In this document: in pieces, positions 1 to 11,220 of the stretch
Layout: every line of letters begins with the position of its first letter
How positions within the stretch are numbered: position 1 is the stretch's first letter
Assembly: GCA_002633005.1 (NCBI GenBank)
Contig: NMRA01000414.1
Coordinates: 216,356-280,355, forward strand
Direction: 5' to 3'
DNA length: 64,000 bases
From: Phoronis australis
Taxonomy: Eukaryota > Phoronida > Phoronidae
Notes under the pieces: model-generated
What the model saw: only the letters and a program-made list of their open reading frames with translations
Told to the model about the DNA's origin: nothing
Database searches by the model: none
Translations under genes and position numbers: made by a program

Positions 1-141
1 CTGTGGAGTACACATGGCCAATATTATGAATGGCCTGAAAATGGAAGTTTATCAAATGTGAAATTTACAATATGTTGGCCGTTTTTTACATGCAGTACCA
101 TGTCCAAGCAAATTATTTGTACCGTCTTCACAATTTGGAGT

Positions 142-363
142 CTAAAGGTGGATTTTTCCTGCATTTGAAAGTCTTGAGTACAGGTGTCGTTTTAACAACA
201 GCTGTTGCGCATCACCTGGATTTATGAATTCAGAACCGTTTTCATTATGTTCATCTGTAAACCAATTCCGGACATTACACCAGAGCACAGGTCTTCTGTT
301 GTCCAATACAAATCCAAATCCAAGAATAAATTTTTTCTTGTGGTCATTTGTTGTTAGTTGCAA
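142..363 (-). CDS. possible 3' coding exon of an unknown gene (weak)
   Basis: An open frame of about 73 codons ends in a TAG at its low-coordinate end. It has a mixed, protein-like composition (for example GFGFVLDNRRPVLWCNVRNW) rather than low complexity. It could be the last exon of a minus-strand gene, with a possible acceptor just after CCACAAG near position 331. I do not recognise the family, there is no second exon to support it, and no polyadenylation signal was identified. It may equally be chance or a transposon remnant. Confidence 0.2.
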   Translation of the reverse strand: MQLTTNDHKKKFILGFGFVLDNRRPVLWCNVRNWFTDEHNENGSEFINPGDAQQLLLKRHLYSRLSNAGKIHL

Positions 364-1340
364 ATGTAATAAAGATTAAACACCAGTTTTTATTGTTTGC
401 GTTATACCCATTGTTACAACCTCTCCTTGTTACTGTTGGTTAAGTTGCGAGTTATATTACTGCAATTTGAATAGAGTCGCACAGTGTTACAGTGTTCCCT
501 TATAGTATGCTTCTTGCAACATTCATTGCACCCAAGGTTTGCCGCACCTAAGTAAGGCGTGCATTCTGTAGAGGTTCGAATCTCGCGAAAATGCAAGATA
601 TCGGTACGTATTACAAGCGAAGCACGTGACCACACTGCCTCGTCTACAAGGCTCTACACAACTTCTACAAAATGGATGTGTGTAGAGACTTGTGGAATAG
701 AACATTGTAAGCAAATGAATGTTATGAAAACCAGATTCATTTTAGACAACTAAATACAATTTTTATCACATTTTCCTTTTAAAATACTCGTGCACATTTT
801 TTGTTAAAAAGCAAGACAGACACATATTAAAAATATTTATTGTTCACAGACCAACATTATAACAGTGTAACAAGATGCTATGAATTACATTTGCTTCTCA
901 ATTATGACATTGTGCATCGGTACCAGCAACAACTGAAGAATGTAAAAATACATATTATAAACGATTCAAATATTGGAAAACCTAGTTTTGAAAGCCAGAG
1001 TCTTCGTCACTCGATCGTTACAGTATTTATCGAAGTGGAAACGAGATCACGAGCACCTTAATTGGCATTTATTAAACACAATATAAAAAGACTCCATAAA
1101 CACAGAGAATAACATGGAATGATTTATGATGGGCCCAGTAAATGTACAAAATTTGGCTCAATATTTCAAACTGGGAAGAACCTTTACTTCAATCAATATT
1201 TTTATCAAAATATTCTAAACTACAAAGTACAAAAATTCTGTTAAGAGATCGTGTAATGTTAACACTGAACTAGCATCACAGCAGCCTCTCAAAGTGTGTT
1301 ATCAATACAAACACAACTCTGCGGTAATACTATTCTATAA
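364..1340. other. non-coding stretch, nothing recognised
   Basis: AT-rich sequence with only short chance open frames on both strands. No splice-supported coding segment or clear repeat was identified before the transposon that begins at 1341. Confidence 0.5.
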
Positions 1341-2183
1341 GGGCTGTTCCAGCAAAATCTGTATGGGAGGGGGGGGGGAAGGCACTTATATTTCGTACCC
1401 ACCGCCCATATTTTTCATTTATTTCTCCAACCCATGACCCACAATTTTTTAATTATTTTTGATAGGATAAAATATAAAATCCAACACTTGCAAACAAATT
1501 GCCTCCAGGAGGACCTGTTAACAACTTAGATGATTGACAGACAAGAACTAGTTGTTTTGTCCAATATTGTCAAAAACTAAAGTAGCTGTGAGCAATACTG
1601 TTGGCAGCCACCAGGTGTCTCTGTTCACCATGTGTCTATAATTTCAATGAACATTTTTTTCAATTATAAGGATCTATGAATCTCAAACTGTCTCCACGAA
1701 CTCTTTTATACTTCTATGTCAAGTGAATATTGGAACTTGTTTATCTTACTCCTCATACTTTTTATTTAAAAATCATCAATTTTCTTATATGTGTTAACAC
1801 CAGTTTAGTGTTGCATAACTTTTCAATTCAATAGGACTGCAGACAAACAGTTGGCTCAAATCAAGTTGCCCATGACTTGATTAATGGCTTAGTGAACATA
1901 TTGCACTCTGTTCACTGGCAATATGGGCTTTTTTGTATTGGGATAAGTTAGGATATATGCCAATTGCATTTTTTTGAGTTTTGATTTCTTTGAAGATGTG
2001 TTGGGCTGAAGTAACCAACCTGTCAGCATTAACAGGTCAAAAAATACCACCTATTTTTAATGCATCACTTCCTACAGGAACGACCACCCATAATTTGAGT
2101 TTTTTTCTGAAGACCACCACCCATGAATTTTTATTTCTACTGCCGTCCCCCCCCCTCCCACACGGATTTTACTGGAACAGCCC
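1341..2183 (+). mobile_element. non-autonomous PIF/Harbinger-like DNA transposon
   Basis: The element is about 843 bp. Its ends are inverted copies: the left starts GGGCTGTTCCAGCAAAATCT and the right, on the other strand, starts GGGCTGTTCCAGTAAAATCC. Both continue into a G-run, giving about 36 bp of terminal inverted repeat. The trinucleotide TAA flanks both ends directly (1338-1340 and 2184-2186). A 3-bp TWA duplication with GGGCTGTTC-type ends is characteristic of PIF/Harbinger elements. No transposase frame is present inside. A second copy, in the opposite orientation, begins at 30557. Confidence 0.8.
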
Positions 2184-2186
2184 TAA

Positions 2187-3796
2187 GCACATTTTAAGTT
2201 ATTATTTTTAAAGACATGAGCAAACTACTAAGAGATTCTTATGGTAGCACAACTTCAGAACCTTAACACAAATTGGGGAAAATATTAATAGATATCACCC
2301 GAAAAGAACTACGTTCATAAGTATTTGATGATCAAAAATTCTTTATCAGGCCATTGTCGGTTTTTGCCTTCACATGCCAGTCCGAAAAAATTGCCAGTCC
2401 CAAACTTCAAATCAAACCCAGGATCTCTAATTACTGACCTATCAAGGCCATGTCGTGAACATTTTACTGAAAGCTGGCATCGCTACCATGGCGAAAGATT
2501 ACGATGCTTTCGAGAAAGAATTTTCATCACAAAATATAGCCCCAACAGCAAGAAATACAAGTAATTAGAATGTTGTATTAATTGAAAGAAGAATGTTTGT
2601 ATCAGTGCAAATGTACATTTTTCAAACATTGCATGTCAGCAGACAGGATTCAGTAAGTACCAAACCAAACATTCAGAGTATCTGGCCTGAGAGTATAATC
2701 TATAGGTTAAACTTCAGAAAATCTTGCTTCACGCCTGCAAGTCATTGTGTATGGTAACTCTCCAGTTATTTCGTACAAAAATAATTGCCAAAATGGCCAG
2801 TTTCCTTTTTTCAATAGCTGAATATCATTTTCCGACAAACGGTACCTTGGAAAATGTCATTTTATGATATCTACAAAATGCAAAGCATGTTTGTAATGGA
2901 CTAAAATGTCCTTGACCCTTACATTTGTGGAGAAATTTTACAAAACAGAATTTCCCTTGACAACCGTATTATGAACTGACGTGAACAATTACCATACTTC
3001 ATAATATCACAAATTCACTTTAACAGGGTCGTCCCGGATTACACGGCGATAAAACTCTTTTGTGCCGGAGATAAGAAAGCGTGTGACCTAGTTTTGAAAA
3101 TCAGGCACATTTTCATGTCTCTCAATGATGTCAAGAAGGCGGTGGCTTTCAGATCACACATCCGCGGGCATTTGACCTAGATTATTACATCTTTTCGCAT
3201 CGGGGGTTGCAGCCCCATAGCCCAGCACTAAAACGTTGTTGTAAAAAAAATCGAACAACAACAAGTGAAACTCCAGTGGCATGAAAACGAGGCAGCAAAT
3301 GTGCCCAACGAATGTTCACAGCATTGTGGGTAAATACACTGACATTTGAGTGTCGCTATCAAATCCAGGACGGCCCTATTGGTCACCACTTCAAAAATAT
3401 TCATATTTATCAAGGTATTCCATTAGTAAACATTCTCTTGGTACAAAACCAAACTGATGATACAGATAATGGAATATAAGGGATGACTTCACTTGACAAT
3501 GTTGATTACATAACATTTATGTGCAAGCAAGTTCTCACATGACATACAATTGTGTCCAATAATCAATTTCCGTTTCCACTACACACCTGCCACTCCAATT
3601 AAATCATTTTCAACAGGTTTGTGAACCAGACAGCAATTACCTACGCCTCACATACTCCCCTCATTCCAAACGCATGACAGCTAAACATTAAAGTACTACC
3701 CCAAATAAACTATCACATAATTATTCGCTCAGATAATCCTACTTTCTTAACCCCCGGTAATCTCATCCAACAGGAGCAGTAACAAGCAACAATGTG
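2187..3796. other. intergenic DNA downstream of the LRR-Ig gene
   Basis: No coding exon is supported. It holds one copy of a dispersed family of about 215 bp (2772-2985, listed separately). The part next to 3797 is presumably the 3' untranslated region of the minus-strand LRR gene. Confidence 0.5.
2772..2985 (+). repeat. copy of a ~220-bp dispersed repeat family
   Basis: It begins with a motif like ACAAAAATAATTGCCAAAAT and has 'ATGTTTGTAATGGACTA' and 'TTTGTGGAGAAATTTTA' in the middle. The end is a diverged form of the family terminus TTGTCCGCCATATTATG. Related copies occur at about 14291, 18688, 33955, 43350 and 52450, so this is a moderately old interspersed element. Its class is unknown, and no target duplications were resolved. 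Confidence 0.6.
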
Positions 3797-5665
3797 TCAA
3801 ACCAATGTCACACTTTTCACAATCTCCACTTGCTCAGCTGTGTCCACATTGGTTGAGATGGTCACCGTAGATATCGTCTGTCCGATATCTCCTGTACCGC
3901 AGAACTCCTTCAGTGAACGCACGTGATACTTCATGTGTTCTACACCAGTCGCTACGCCAATCCTAATCTGGCTTGCCGTCTTGCTACTCGAGTCTCTAAT
4001 AGTCTGCAGATACTGGCTGCCAGACTCTTTAATGGACTGCAGTTGACTACGCATAATCAGACGTCTTTCACGGAGTCTCTCATCAAGTTGGGCCTTGCCT
4101 TGACGCAGACGAACTTTGACGTCCTCAAATGTTTCACGTATACCATGACTAGACTTTTCTCCCTTGCACGTGTCGTCTGTGTCAGTGATTTCATCCTCGT
4201 CGTCAGCAGACATCAAATCTATGTCTTCTTCGCTTGGACCAGAACTGCTTTTGAACCGGTTCAAGAATGGGGAAACCTTTGGAGTTATGTAGCTTGTAAG
4301 TGACAAGTGAGGCGAGCCTGATTTGACAGATATTGATTTGGTATCAGTCATCAGACATTTGGGACGCGTTATGTGATGTGCAATGCAAATAGCAATGCCG
4401 AAGAACAAAGTGACCCCTACAGACATTGCAGCAACAACATTGTTGAACAGGAAAACACCTCTAAGAGGGTTCACCATGGAAACATTAAATGAGATTTCAT
4501 CAATGCCAGCAGGATTAATAGCTATACATCTGTATTCACCAGTCCACACACCATGCATGTTTTGTAGGTATAGGTCGCCATTTTTAAGAACGGTCATGTT
4601 TGTTAACGAATAATACGGCAGGATGTATCGAACGTCATTGTAGGAGTAATTAGCATACTGACCATTAATCCACCATGGGTTGTTTTTTGTAGTCAAGTAC
4701 TCGCATCGCGGTGTCGACCAAATAATGGTTGGCGGAGGGTTGCCATATGCAACGCACCTTAGAGTTATATCGCTATGAAATAGAACATTGACCGAATAAT
4801 TATTAGAAACTATGCCCGGACTTGTACACTCCAATCTCTCCAAGCCGATATCCCTCAGAGGCAATGAGTGTAATTCACTTGGAGACGAGCACTTGATCAT
4901 ATTCTGGTGTTTTAACGAATAGGAATTCTTGGTTCCATTCAAAATGTGCCAAAGCCACTTGAGGCCACAGTTACACTCCCAGGGGTTCTCTTCCAACGAC
5001 ACATGACTTAAAGACTTCAAGTTGTCAAACATGTCATCTGACAGAGTCCTCAACAAATTGGAATGTACAACGATATTCTGCACAGATGACAAGGAGTTGA
5101 ATATTTGCGGATTGAGATGCTCAACTTCATTGAAGCCAAGATCCAGAAACTCCAACTGATGAAGACCTTGAAAAATGCTGGCATCGAGATATCTTAGCCT
5201 GTTGTGACTCAGGTCAAGCTGTTTGAGATTAGGTAAATCTGCAAACACGTTTTTTGGTAAAGCATCAATATGGTTAAATGCCAAGCTTAACGTTTTCAAA
5301 TACTGCGCTGTTGAGAATAATCCAGCACTCAACTTGTGAATGCGATTATGATCCAATGACAAAACCTCCAGATCTTTAAGGAACATTAAAGCACCAGACA
5401 TAATCTCATGAATACGACACTCGGAGCATCTTAATGTCTTTAAACCTTGCAGCTTGTGTAGAGCACGAGGTATTGTTCGAACAATCACTCTCTGTATGTT
5501 AATATGCAAGACATCGTTGGGTAGAGATTCCACTACTTGCTCAAGATCCATCATGTAACCCCTGGTGCACTGCAAAGCCATGAGCTTGTAGTCATACTTG
5601 CAATAACCCGGCAGCAGTGCGCACTGACTAGAAATGGCCATCAAGAGAACCAGTATTACGCGCAT
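3797..5665 (-). CDS. leucine-rich-repeat and Ig-domain type I membrane protein
   Basis: One uninterrupted coding exon of 622 codons. The ATG at 5663-5665 is preferred over a GTG two codons upstream. A signal peptide (MRVILVLLMAISSQC) is followed by about seven LRRs at residues 50-225 (for example LKQLDLSHNRLRYLDASIF). Next come an LRRCT cap with its WECNCGLKWL cysteines near 230-283, an Ig domain with cysteines near 304 and 380, and several N-glycosylation sites. A membrane helix lies near 405-430. The cytoplasmic tail of about 190 residues has an acidic patch, then an Arg/Glu/Gln-rich predicted helix. The protein ends SVTLV, a class I PDZ ligand (T at -2, V at 0). The layout matches LRR-Ig adhesion proteins such as LINGO/AMIGO/LRRN types. 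The exact orthologue is not clear, so no symbol is given. A TTTCAG acceptor at 5717-5722 suggests a spliced 5' UTR. Confidence 0.93.
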   Translation of the reverse strand: MRVILVLLMAISSQCALLPGYCKYDYKLMALQCTRGYMMDLEQVVESLPNDVLHINIQRVIVRTIPRALHKLQGLKTLRCSECRIHEIMSGALMFLKDLEVLSLDHNRIHKLSAGLFSTAQYLKTLSLAFNHIDALPKNVFADLPNLKQLDLSHNRLRYLDASIFQGLHQLEFLDLGFNEVEHLNPQIFNSLSSVQNIVVHSNLLRTLSDDMFDNLKSLSHVSLEENPWECNCGLKWLWHILNGTKNSYSLKHQNMIKCSSPSELHSLPLRDIGLERLECTSPGIVSNNYSVNVLFHSDITLRCVAYGNPPPTIIWSTPRCEYLTTKNNPWWINGQYANYSYNDVRYILPYYSLTNMTVLKNGDLYLQNMHGVWTGEYRCIAINPAGIDEISFNVSMVNPLRGVFLFNNVVAAMSVGVTLFFGIAICIAHHITRPKCLMTDTKSISVKSGSPHLSLTSYITPKVSPFLNRFKSSSGPSEEDIDLMSADDEDEITDTDDTCKGEKSSHGIRETFEDVKVRLRQGKAQLDERLRERRLIMRSQLQSIKESGSQYLQTIRDSSSKTASQIRIGVATGVEHMKYHVRSLKEFCGTGDIGQTISTVTISTNVDTAEQVEIVKSVTLV

Positions 5666-5671
5666 TTTCAC

Positions 5672-7793
5672 TCTTCAAGTTTGCTCTCCAAGGCACATGT
5701 CAGGTCATAGTGATATCTGAAATATTCAACAAGTGGTTATGAAAGCGTCAGCAAGCCTTTTCTGCTGGCACACACCAACAGAAAAAAGTAATTTGAATTT
5801 TAACACTTTCATTTGCTTTGATGAGGAGGCGTACAGCGTACTATGTCAGATCAAACAAGACTAGTGGCAAGTGTGACAACAACTGTGCAACTGTGCGAGT
5901 GAAAGGAGACTAGGCTTTGAAGTAACAGGGCTTACAATGACCAACGACGAAGACGAAGAACGTTTTTCAAATGATTTATAGTTTCACAAATAAAGTGGCT
6001 AGCGTGGTAGAAATATTTTGGTGTTGAAAATTTAACTGAAATAAATATTTTTGCATGAATAACGTCAACATAATGATCTGAAAGAGATGAAAAAAGAGAA
6101 AACTGGAAATCAAATGAGAGGAAATCGAAACCAAACAGAGGAAATCATATTAAAAGAGGAAAGTTTCAAGCCCTGAAGGAATTCGTCTGATGTCAATTCT
6201 CACTGACACTTGTTATTCAACCGAGAAGTAACAGACTTGACTGCCAACTGTAGTGAAACAATACTCATTACAGGCTATTCGTGGAGTACTTTGAACAGGA
6301 AATAATCAAAAGTTAGGAACAAGAAATAATTCCACACCAAGCTTGATGACAAGTTGTATTGGTGACTTGCCAAAAAATGCTGTGGTGACAAATGCACTGA
6401 TTTCACAAAATACATGGGACAATTGTGAACCAAAGGTATTAAATCTAGGAAGACTGAAATAATTTAAAGTTTGGAAGTCAACACAAACTTTGAAATGAAT
6501 TTCAGGGGCATTATTATCTAACCTTGATTTTTTCCAGGTCGCAAAACACAATTTGAGGTCGAGCACTGATATTACAAGACCACGTTATGTTTCTTGTCCA
6601 TGTAAATCATTCGCTTAATCAGTTAGTAATCATTGCTTTAGAGATTTGACAAAATATAAAATTCAATAATGTAGCAACAAAATTAACATCAGAAGATTGT
6701 CTAATTTAAACAAGGCTTTAAAAATGGTACAATTAAGAACATTACTATGTTGAGCTGTTAAAAAATTATTGCAATTCAGTGCATAAATATTACTGCCACT
6801 ATTCAGCTGTTGCTTTAGGGTGTAAACGTTTTTACACATTTCATTTAAAACAGTACTAACTAGCTCAAATCTTAGTCTGAGTCAAACTGCTTACCTTTGG
6901 GCATGACCTACCTTTTCTAACCAAATGCAAGTTTTTAAAATAAATTAAGTTGTGCACTCAATAAAAATTAATTAATCAATTAACTTTGACTTAATTTTAA
7001 ACTATTTTAATAGAACAGTTAATATTTTAACAAACTATCTGCTGCCATAACAAGAGCAATGTAAAGTGTTGAAATGCACCCATGACTGCACCACAACTGG
7101 CAAGCTTCTAAGCCGATCCTGTCAAAAAGTGTCCACTACATGGCGTAAAATAGAGCGAACCCATCTGAAAATGGAAAGGCATCATTGGCACCTTAATAAT
7201 AACCTATTTGCCTAACTTAATGAAAATCCGTCAAGGAACTTGGAAGAGACAGAGGCAATATTGACACCAGAAGGCACCGCAGTAGTTGGATTGACCCAAA
7301 AGAAGTTGCCATCTGTTGTCACATTCACACGAATACATTTGTCAAAAGTTAACAAAGATCTTATAAGCGATGTAGGAGATACAACCGGGGATGCAAAAAT
7401 ACACAGTTGCCACTACAGCGCATCACATAACTTGGACCTGTTCAAAAATCAACGTCATTCATCGTCTTCTTAGCGGGTACACATCTGCCAATTTCCAGGA
7501 ACGACCCTTTGAGCGGATTGGCAGAAAAAGAGACAGGCAGCAGGTAAAACTGCTTTTTTGATGGACGCAGGTTGCTAATTGCCTTAAAATGAACCACTTT
7601 TAATATTTAATAGAGTACATTTTATTACCCACACGCGCCTACACTACAGAATAGCTTTCTTTATGATAATGTCATACAATAACCTCCCATTTGGTTTCAA
7701 CTCCTGGTGACAGTGATTCTATATCGATCCAGTCTGTTTTTAAGCGGTCCCGTGCTTTTCTGTCCGCCAACACAATTCGCAGGCCAATTATCT
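5672..7793. other. intergenic DNA between LRR-Ig gene and 8-kb repeats
   Basis: AT-rich. It includes the presumed 5' UTR intron of the LRR gene and one hAT-like element (5926-6175). A minus-strand open frame around 7219-7424 is discussed under findings. Nothing else is supported. Confidence 0.5.
5926..6175. mobile_element. hAT-like MITE, short type, copy 1
   Basis: The 250-bp element begins CAGGGCTTACAATGACCAA and ends GAAAGTTTCAAGCCCTG, so the ends are inverted copies of CAGGGCTTgnaa. The right half is rich in 'gaaannnaaaagaggaaa'. Closely similar elements are at 53907-54125 and 60786-61035. Flanks are AAGTAA and AAGGAA, a near-direct repeat. CAGGG ends are typical of hAT elements, but an 8-bp duplication is not clear here. 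Confidence 0.7.
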
Positions 7794-8398
7794 ACCACAG
7801 TTCTAAAAGTAACTAAAACCATTCATCTAACACTTCGAATAATCACCAGTTTGGCATTGGTGGAATGGAGCAGTCCCCGATTTTGAGAACCAGTTTCATC
7901 CACTGTTATTCAGTGATTGCCTGGTTCTCAAAATCAGAGATCGCTATATCCGACCAGTGCCCACCAGTTTTACTTCTAGTCTGCACGATATGTCTGATAT
8001 ACATTTCCGTTTATTTAATTTTAGCCAGAGTTTTATGGACGTGAAGTCTTCGTTAATACAATAACTGCTCTATTCCACACCAGCCAACTGGGGGGGNACC
8101 ACAGTTCTAAAAGTAACTAAAACCATTCATCTAACACTTCGAATAATCACCAGTTTGGCATTGGTGGAATGGAGCAGTCCCCGATTTTGAGAACCAGTTT
8201 CATCCACTGTTATTCAGTGATTGCCTGGTTCTCAAAATCAGAGATAGCTATATGCGAGCAGTGCCCACCAGTTATACTTCTAGTCTGCACGATATGTCTA
8301 ATATACATTTCTGTTTATTTAATTTTAGCCAGTTTTATGGACGTGAAGTCTTCGTTAATACAGTAACTGCTCTATTCCACACCAGCCACCTGGGGGGG
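7794..8398. repeat. ~300-bp segment present twice around a single N (assembly join)
   Basis: 7794-8096 and 8098-8398 are the same sequence with a few substitutions and small indels, separated by one N at 8097. Both copies carry the inverted motif 'ttgagaaccagtt ... tggttctcaaaat', typical of a hairpin MITE family in this window. The single-N join suggests two haplotype versions placed in tandem rather than a true duplication. Confidence 0.7.
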
Positions 8399-8401
8399 TC
8401 T

Positions 8402-8800
8402 TCCGATCACGCCACCCTCATCATATAGTGATCTGGTCTTTCGTACCTGGCCACGCCGGTGTCTTCATTAATGAGCGTGCAGATTACCTCGCTGGCTCAT
8501 GCACCACCAACCAACCCCTCTACTTACGTATATTCGGCTGACGTTAAGCTGCTGACCCGCAAATGCAACCTCGAGCAGACTGCATCCCAACTGGCTGAGT
8601 TCAATGATGGCAGCCGACTGCTCGAAGCCGGTATCATTTATGGCCATGCTGCGAAGAGTCACAAAAAGAGCCGTGCACGAGTGCAGTCTAATCAAATGCT
8701 TACAGGCAACGTCAGCCCTGGAGTTCTGCGCCTTATGCTGTCATGGGGATGGTCTGGGGAGGGGATTAATGCACCAGCATATCCCCAATGATCCTGTCCA
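8402..8800 (+). pseudogene. decayed non-LTR retrotransposon fragment (RNase H C-terminus)
   Basis: The frame from 8434 reads WSFVPGHAGVFINERADYLA, the C-terminal signature of the RNase H domain that follows reverse transcriptase in several LINE groups (consensus W.PGH.G..NE.AD.LA). The reading then shifts frame. About 75 residues in the next frame up to 8791 (including LEAGIIYGHA and RVQSNQMLTGNVSPGVLRLM) look like the post-RNase H tail of the same polyprotein. In-frame stops and the frameshift show that the copy is dead. Only the 3' end of the element is present. Confidence 0.65.
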
Positions 8801-8802
8801 TG

Positions 8803-8829
8803 ACAGGTATTACAGGTATTACAGGTATC
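8803..8829. repeat. short 9-bp tandem repeat
   Basis: The unit 'acaggtatt' is repeated about three times in succession. Confidence 0.7.
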
Positions 8830-9394
8830 CACACAATAGGACCTTAGGAAGTATTTCCCGATAAACAGGGCTCTTGATGACAGCAGGACTTCTTTGATGA
8901 AGTACAAGGACAAGGTGTCGTGGAATAGTAGACAGTGACCACCATCCTACTGCACACACTAGAAGATACATACGTCACGGCACCTGCCGGGCACAGTGTT
9001 AAAAATGGCGTGTTACCGATTTTGAGAACTAAACGAGGGAATGCTCCAAGAAAAAGTTTGATAACGTGAGTTTTTGTTTGAGTTCAAAGGAATTAAATAC
9101 ATAGACAACCTCCTAAAGGTATCCCTCTATGCGCAAAATGTGACTTTGATGTTTGAGTTACTGCGAGGCATAATTTGCCGAAAAGCCTCCGGCATATGAA
9201 GCGCCTATAGGAGCTCCATGGTCATTCTCTAGTTGAACAGTTCCTAATATTCAATACGTGAGAGTTCAGCTGGACTAAAAATGCCTAAGGTTGTATTCTT
9301 TAGTTTTCACTGCTGACTAGTTCATAGTCAAAACAAACTGTCCCTTCTGTATAAGACCATACATAACCTGGTTGCTATTCCTCACTCATGCCTT

Positions 9395-9590
9395 CCACTC
9401 CTACAAACCTCCAGACCACTAACTCCCACTCCCATACCTTCGAGAGATCATACATCCGCACCGCACACTACGCAAACTCTTTCCATCTACCATTTTACTC
9501 TGGAATAGACTCCCACAATTCGTCACCTCATCAGAAACAACAGAAATATTCACAGGTCACATCCTGAACATCAAACTTACACGGCAATCA
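9395..9590 (+). pseudogene. LINE reverse-transcriptase C-terminal fragment
   Basis: Two overlapping frames read like the end of a CR1/Jockey-type reverse transcriptase: ERSYIRTAHYANSF in one, then FPSTILLWNRLPQFVTSSE in the next. 'nSFFPsTi.lWN.LP..v' is a widespread signature at the C-terminus of LINE ORF2. A frameshift between the halves means it is inactive. It is abutted at 9591 by an inverted-repeat element. Confidence 0.6.
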
Positions 9591-10372
9591 ATAAAACCTG
9601 TGGCAATTGTTTACAATATGACGACATTGACCCACACACATGATTTTGGTATCGTTCGATTCCTCGCAACGTTATCTTTCCACAAATAAATGAATGTATC
9701 CCCTACCGCGTTTCCTCTGTATTACATTGTTGAATTTCGGTTCGCACTATTTCCCAGTTGACACCGCCATGTTAATTCAAGATTGCAGTGAAACCTGTTG
9801 TTAATGAATGAAACAGCATCATCGATTCTGAATGGCGAGATTCCTGCTAAAGTTTTTCTGACATTATTGACATAATATGGAGGAACAATTAACAGCATTT
9901 CACCTTTTTCATTTTTTTAGAATTGTGACCATTTGACCATTTTTTCATGAAATTGTCTGAAGTGATACCCTTTTCACCAATTTGGACCTCAAAACAACCT
10001 CCGCTTTTTTCATGGATTCTTGCGTACCAGAGTTACCATAGGATCGAATTTGAATCCTTGAAACCGTAACCTGGGCAGGGGCAGACGGTTCTCCGTCAAT
10101 TTGCCTTATGGAAAACGACAATCTGCAGAAGTCGGTAGATTAGTTCAGTTTTTGACCGCCAGGTGACTCCTTCCATTCAATATGGCGGAATTACTACCAA
10201 ATACCGGGAAATAGTGCGAGCAGAAATTTCACTATAAAATACTAAGGGAACGGGGTAGGAGAAATTTCAGTTTATTTCTGGAAAGATAATGTTGCAAGGA
10301 ATCGAACGATGCCAAAATAATATATATAAGTCAATGTCATCATATTGTAAACAATTACCAAACCTGTTTTAT
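9591..10372. mobile_element. 782-bp element with ~190-bp terminal inverted repeats
   Basis: The left end (ATAAAACCTGTGGCAATTGT onward) and the reverse complement of the right end (ATAAAACAGGTTTGGTAATT onward) stay aligned for about 190 bases. Both arms include 'GTTTACAATATGA.GACATTGAC', 'CGTTCGATTCCT.GCAAC.TTATCTTTCCA' and 'CGCACTATTTCCC'. The unique centre is about 400 bp with no transposase frame. It is a foldback/MITE-like DNA element of unassigned superfamily, inserted at or beside a LINE remnant. Confidence 0.7.
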
Positions 10373-11090
10373 CTTGGCACTAACCAGCACTTTGTTTTAT
10401 CGTTATTTTTCAGTTAGGCCTACGACTACGACGTACACCTTAGTTTACTAACATGCGCCAACAAGTAAAGGTCGATACCACGATCGTTTGTTGTATACGG
10501 GAAGAAGAAGTCTTTGTCAACGTGATTGACAAAACTCAGTACCTGAGCGGAAGATGTCACCCCTATTGAAAACATCCCACACCAAACAGTGAGTCAGCTG
10601 GAATGATCAAAGGCGCGGAATGAACAACAACCTCCACTCCTCCAGACATCCGACAAGGGAACTAGGTCAACATCGCTTTGGAATTGCATTTCTGACTGAG
10701 ACTGCAGTCTAAAATTCCACTAAAACAGGTGACATGTGGGTTACCTAAATAACGAAGAGCGAATGAGTTCAGAGCACAACCACTTTCAAGAAAAAAGAAA
10801 AACTAGAATCTAGTAAGCTAGAGCTTACAAAACCCCGAAAAACGTACCTGAAGAACTTTTTAGTAGTTTCCGGAATTGGTTGTCCTGTTCACCTCCCCCA
10901 TCTCACCTTTGAAAGTCGATGAATGAGGGTGAACTGTGCTGGTGTTACCATAAAAGGGGAAAATTTGACTTTTAATATATTATTTTATAGTTGCAATGTT
11001 CGTGTCAAGTATGAAATAGAGTTTGCAACGATTATAGCAGATTGATTTTCAACATTCTGTGGTAAACAGAAAAATAACGGAACAGCTTAT
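10373..11090. other. 5' flank of the calsyntenin gene
   Basis: No coding exon or obvious repeat was recognised. It leads into the putative promoter at 11090-11220. Confidence 0.4.
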
Positions 11091-11094
11091 TTGT

Positions 11095-11119
11095 CACGTG
11101 ACAATATGATCTGACGTCA
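11095..11119 (+). promoter_or_regulatory. E-box and full CRE upstream of calsyntenin exon 1
   Basis: A CACGTG E-box (11095-11100) and a perfect palindromic cAMP response element TGACGTCA (11112-11119) lie about 105 bp upstream of the first ATG. A 'GGCCATTTTC' motif follows near 11140. Full CREs close to a start site usually mark CREB/ATF-responsive promoters. The link to this gene is inferred from position. A short upstream frame (ATGAGTTCGTCTTGA, about 11153) precedes the main start. Confidence 0.5.
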
Positions 11120-11220
11120 CTTAGCCCTCGGCGAGGTCGGCCATTTTCAGATATGAGTTCGTCTTGAGAGGATTATATTTTGTAGTTTTGTGATAAATTT
11201 AATACGGACTGTTTATGTAA

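Noticed and set aside
3923-4303. 126-codon plus-strand open frame
   Set aside because: It lies antisense to the LRR-Ig coding exon, which has clear domains; this is a shadow.
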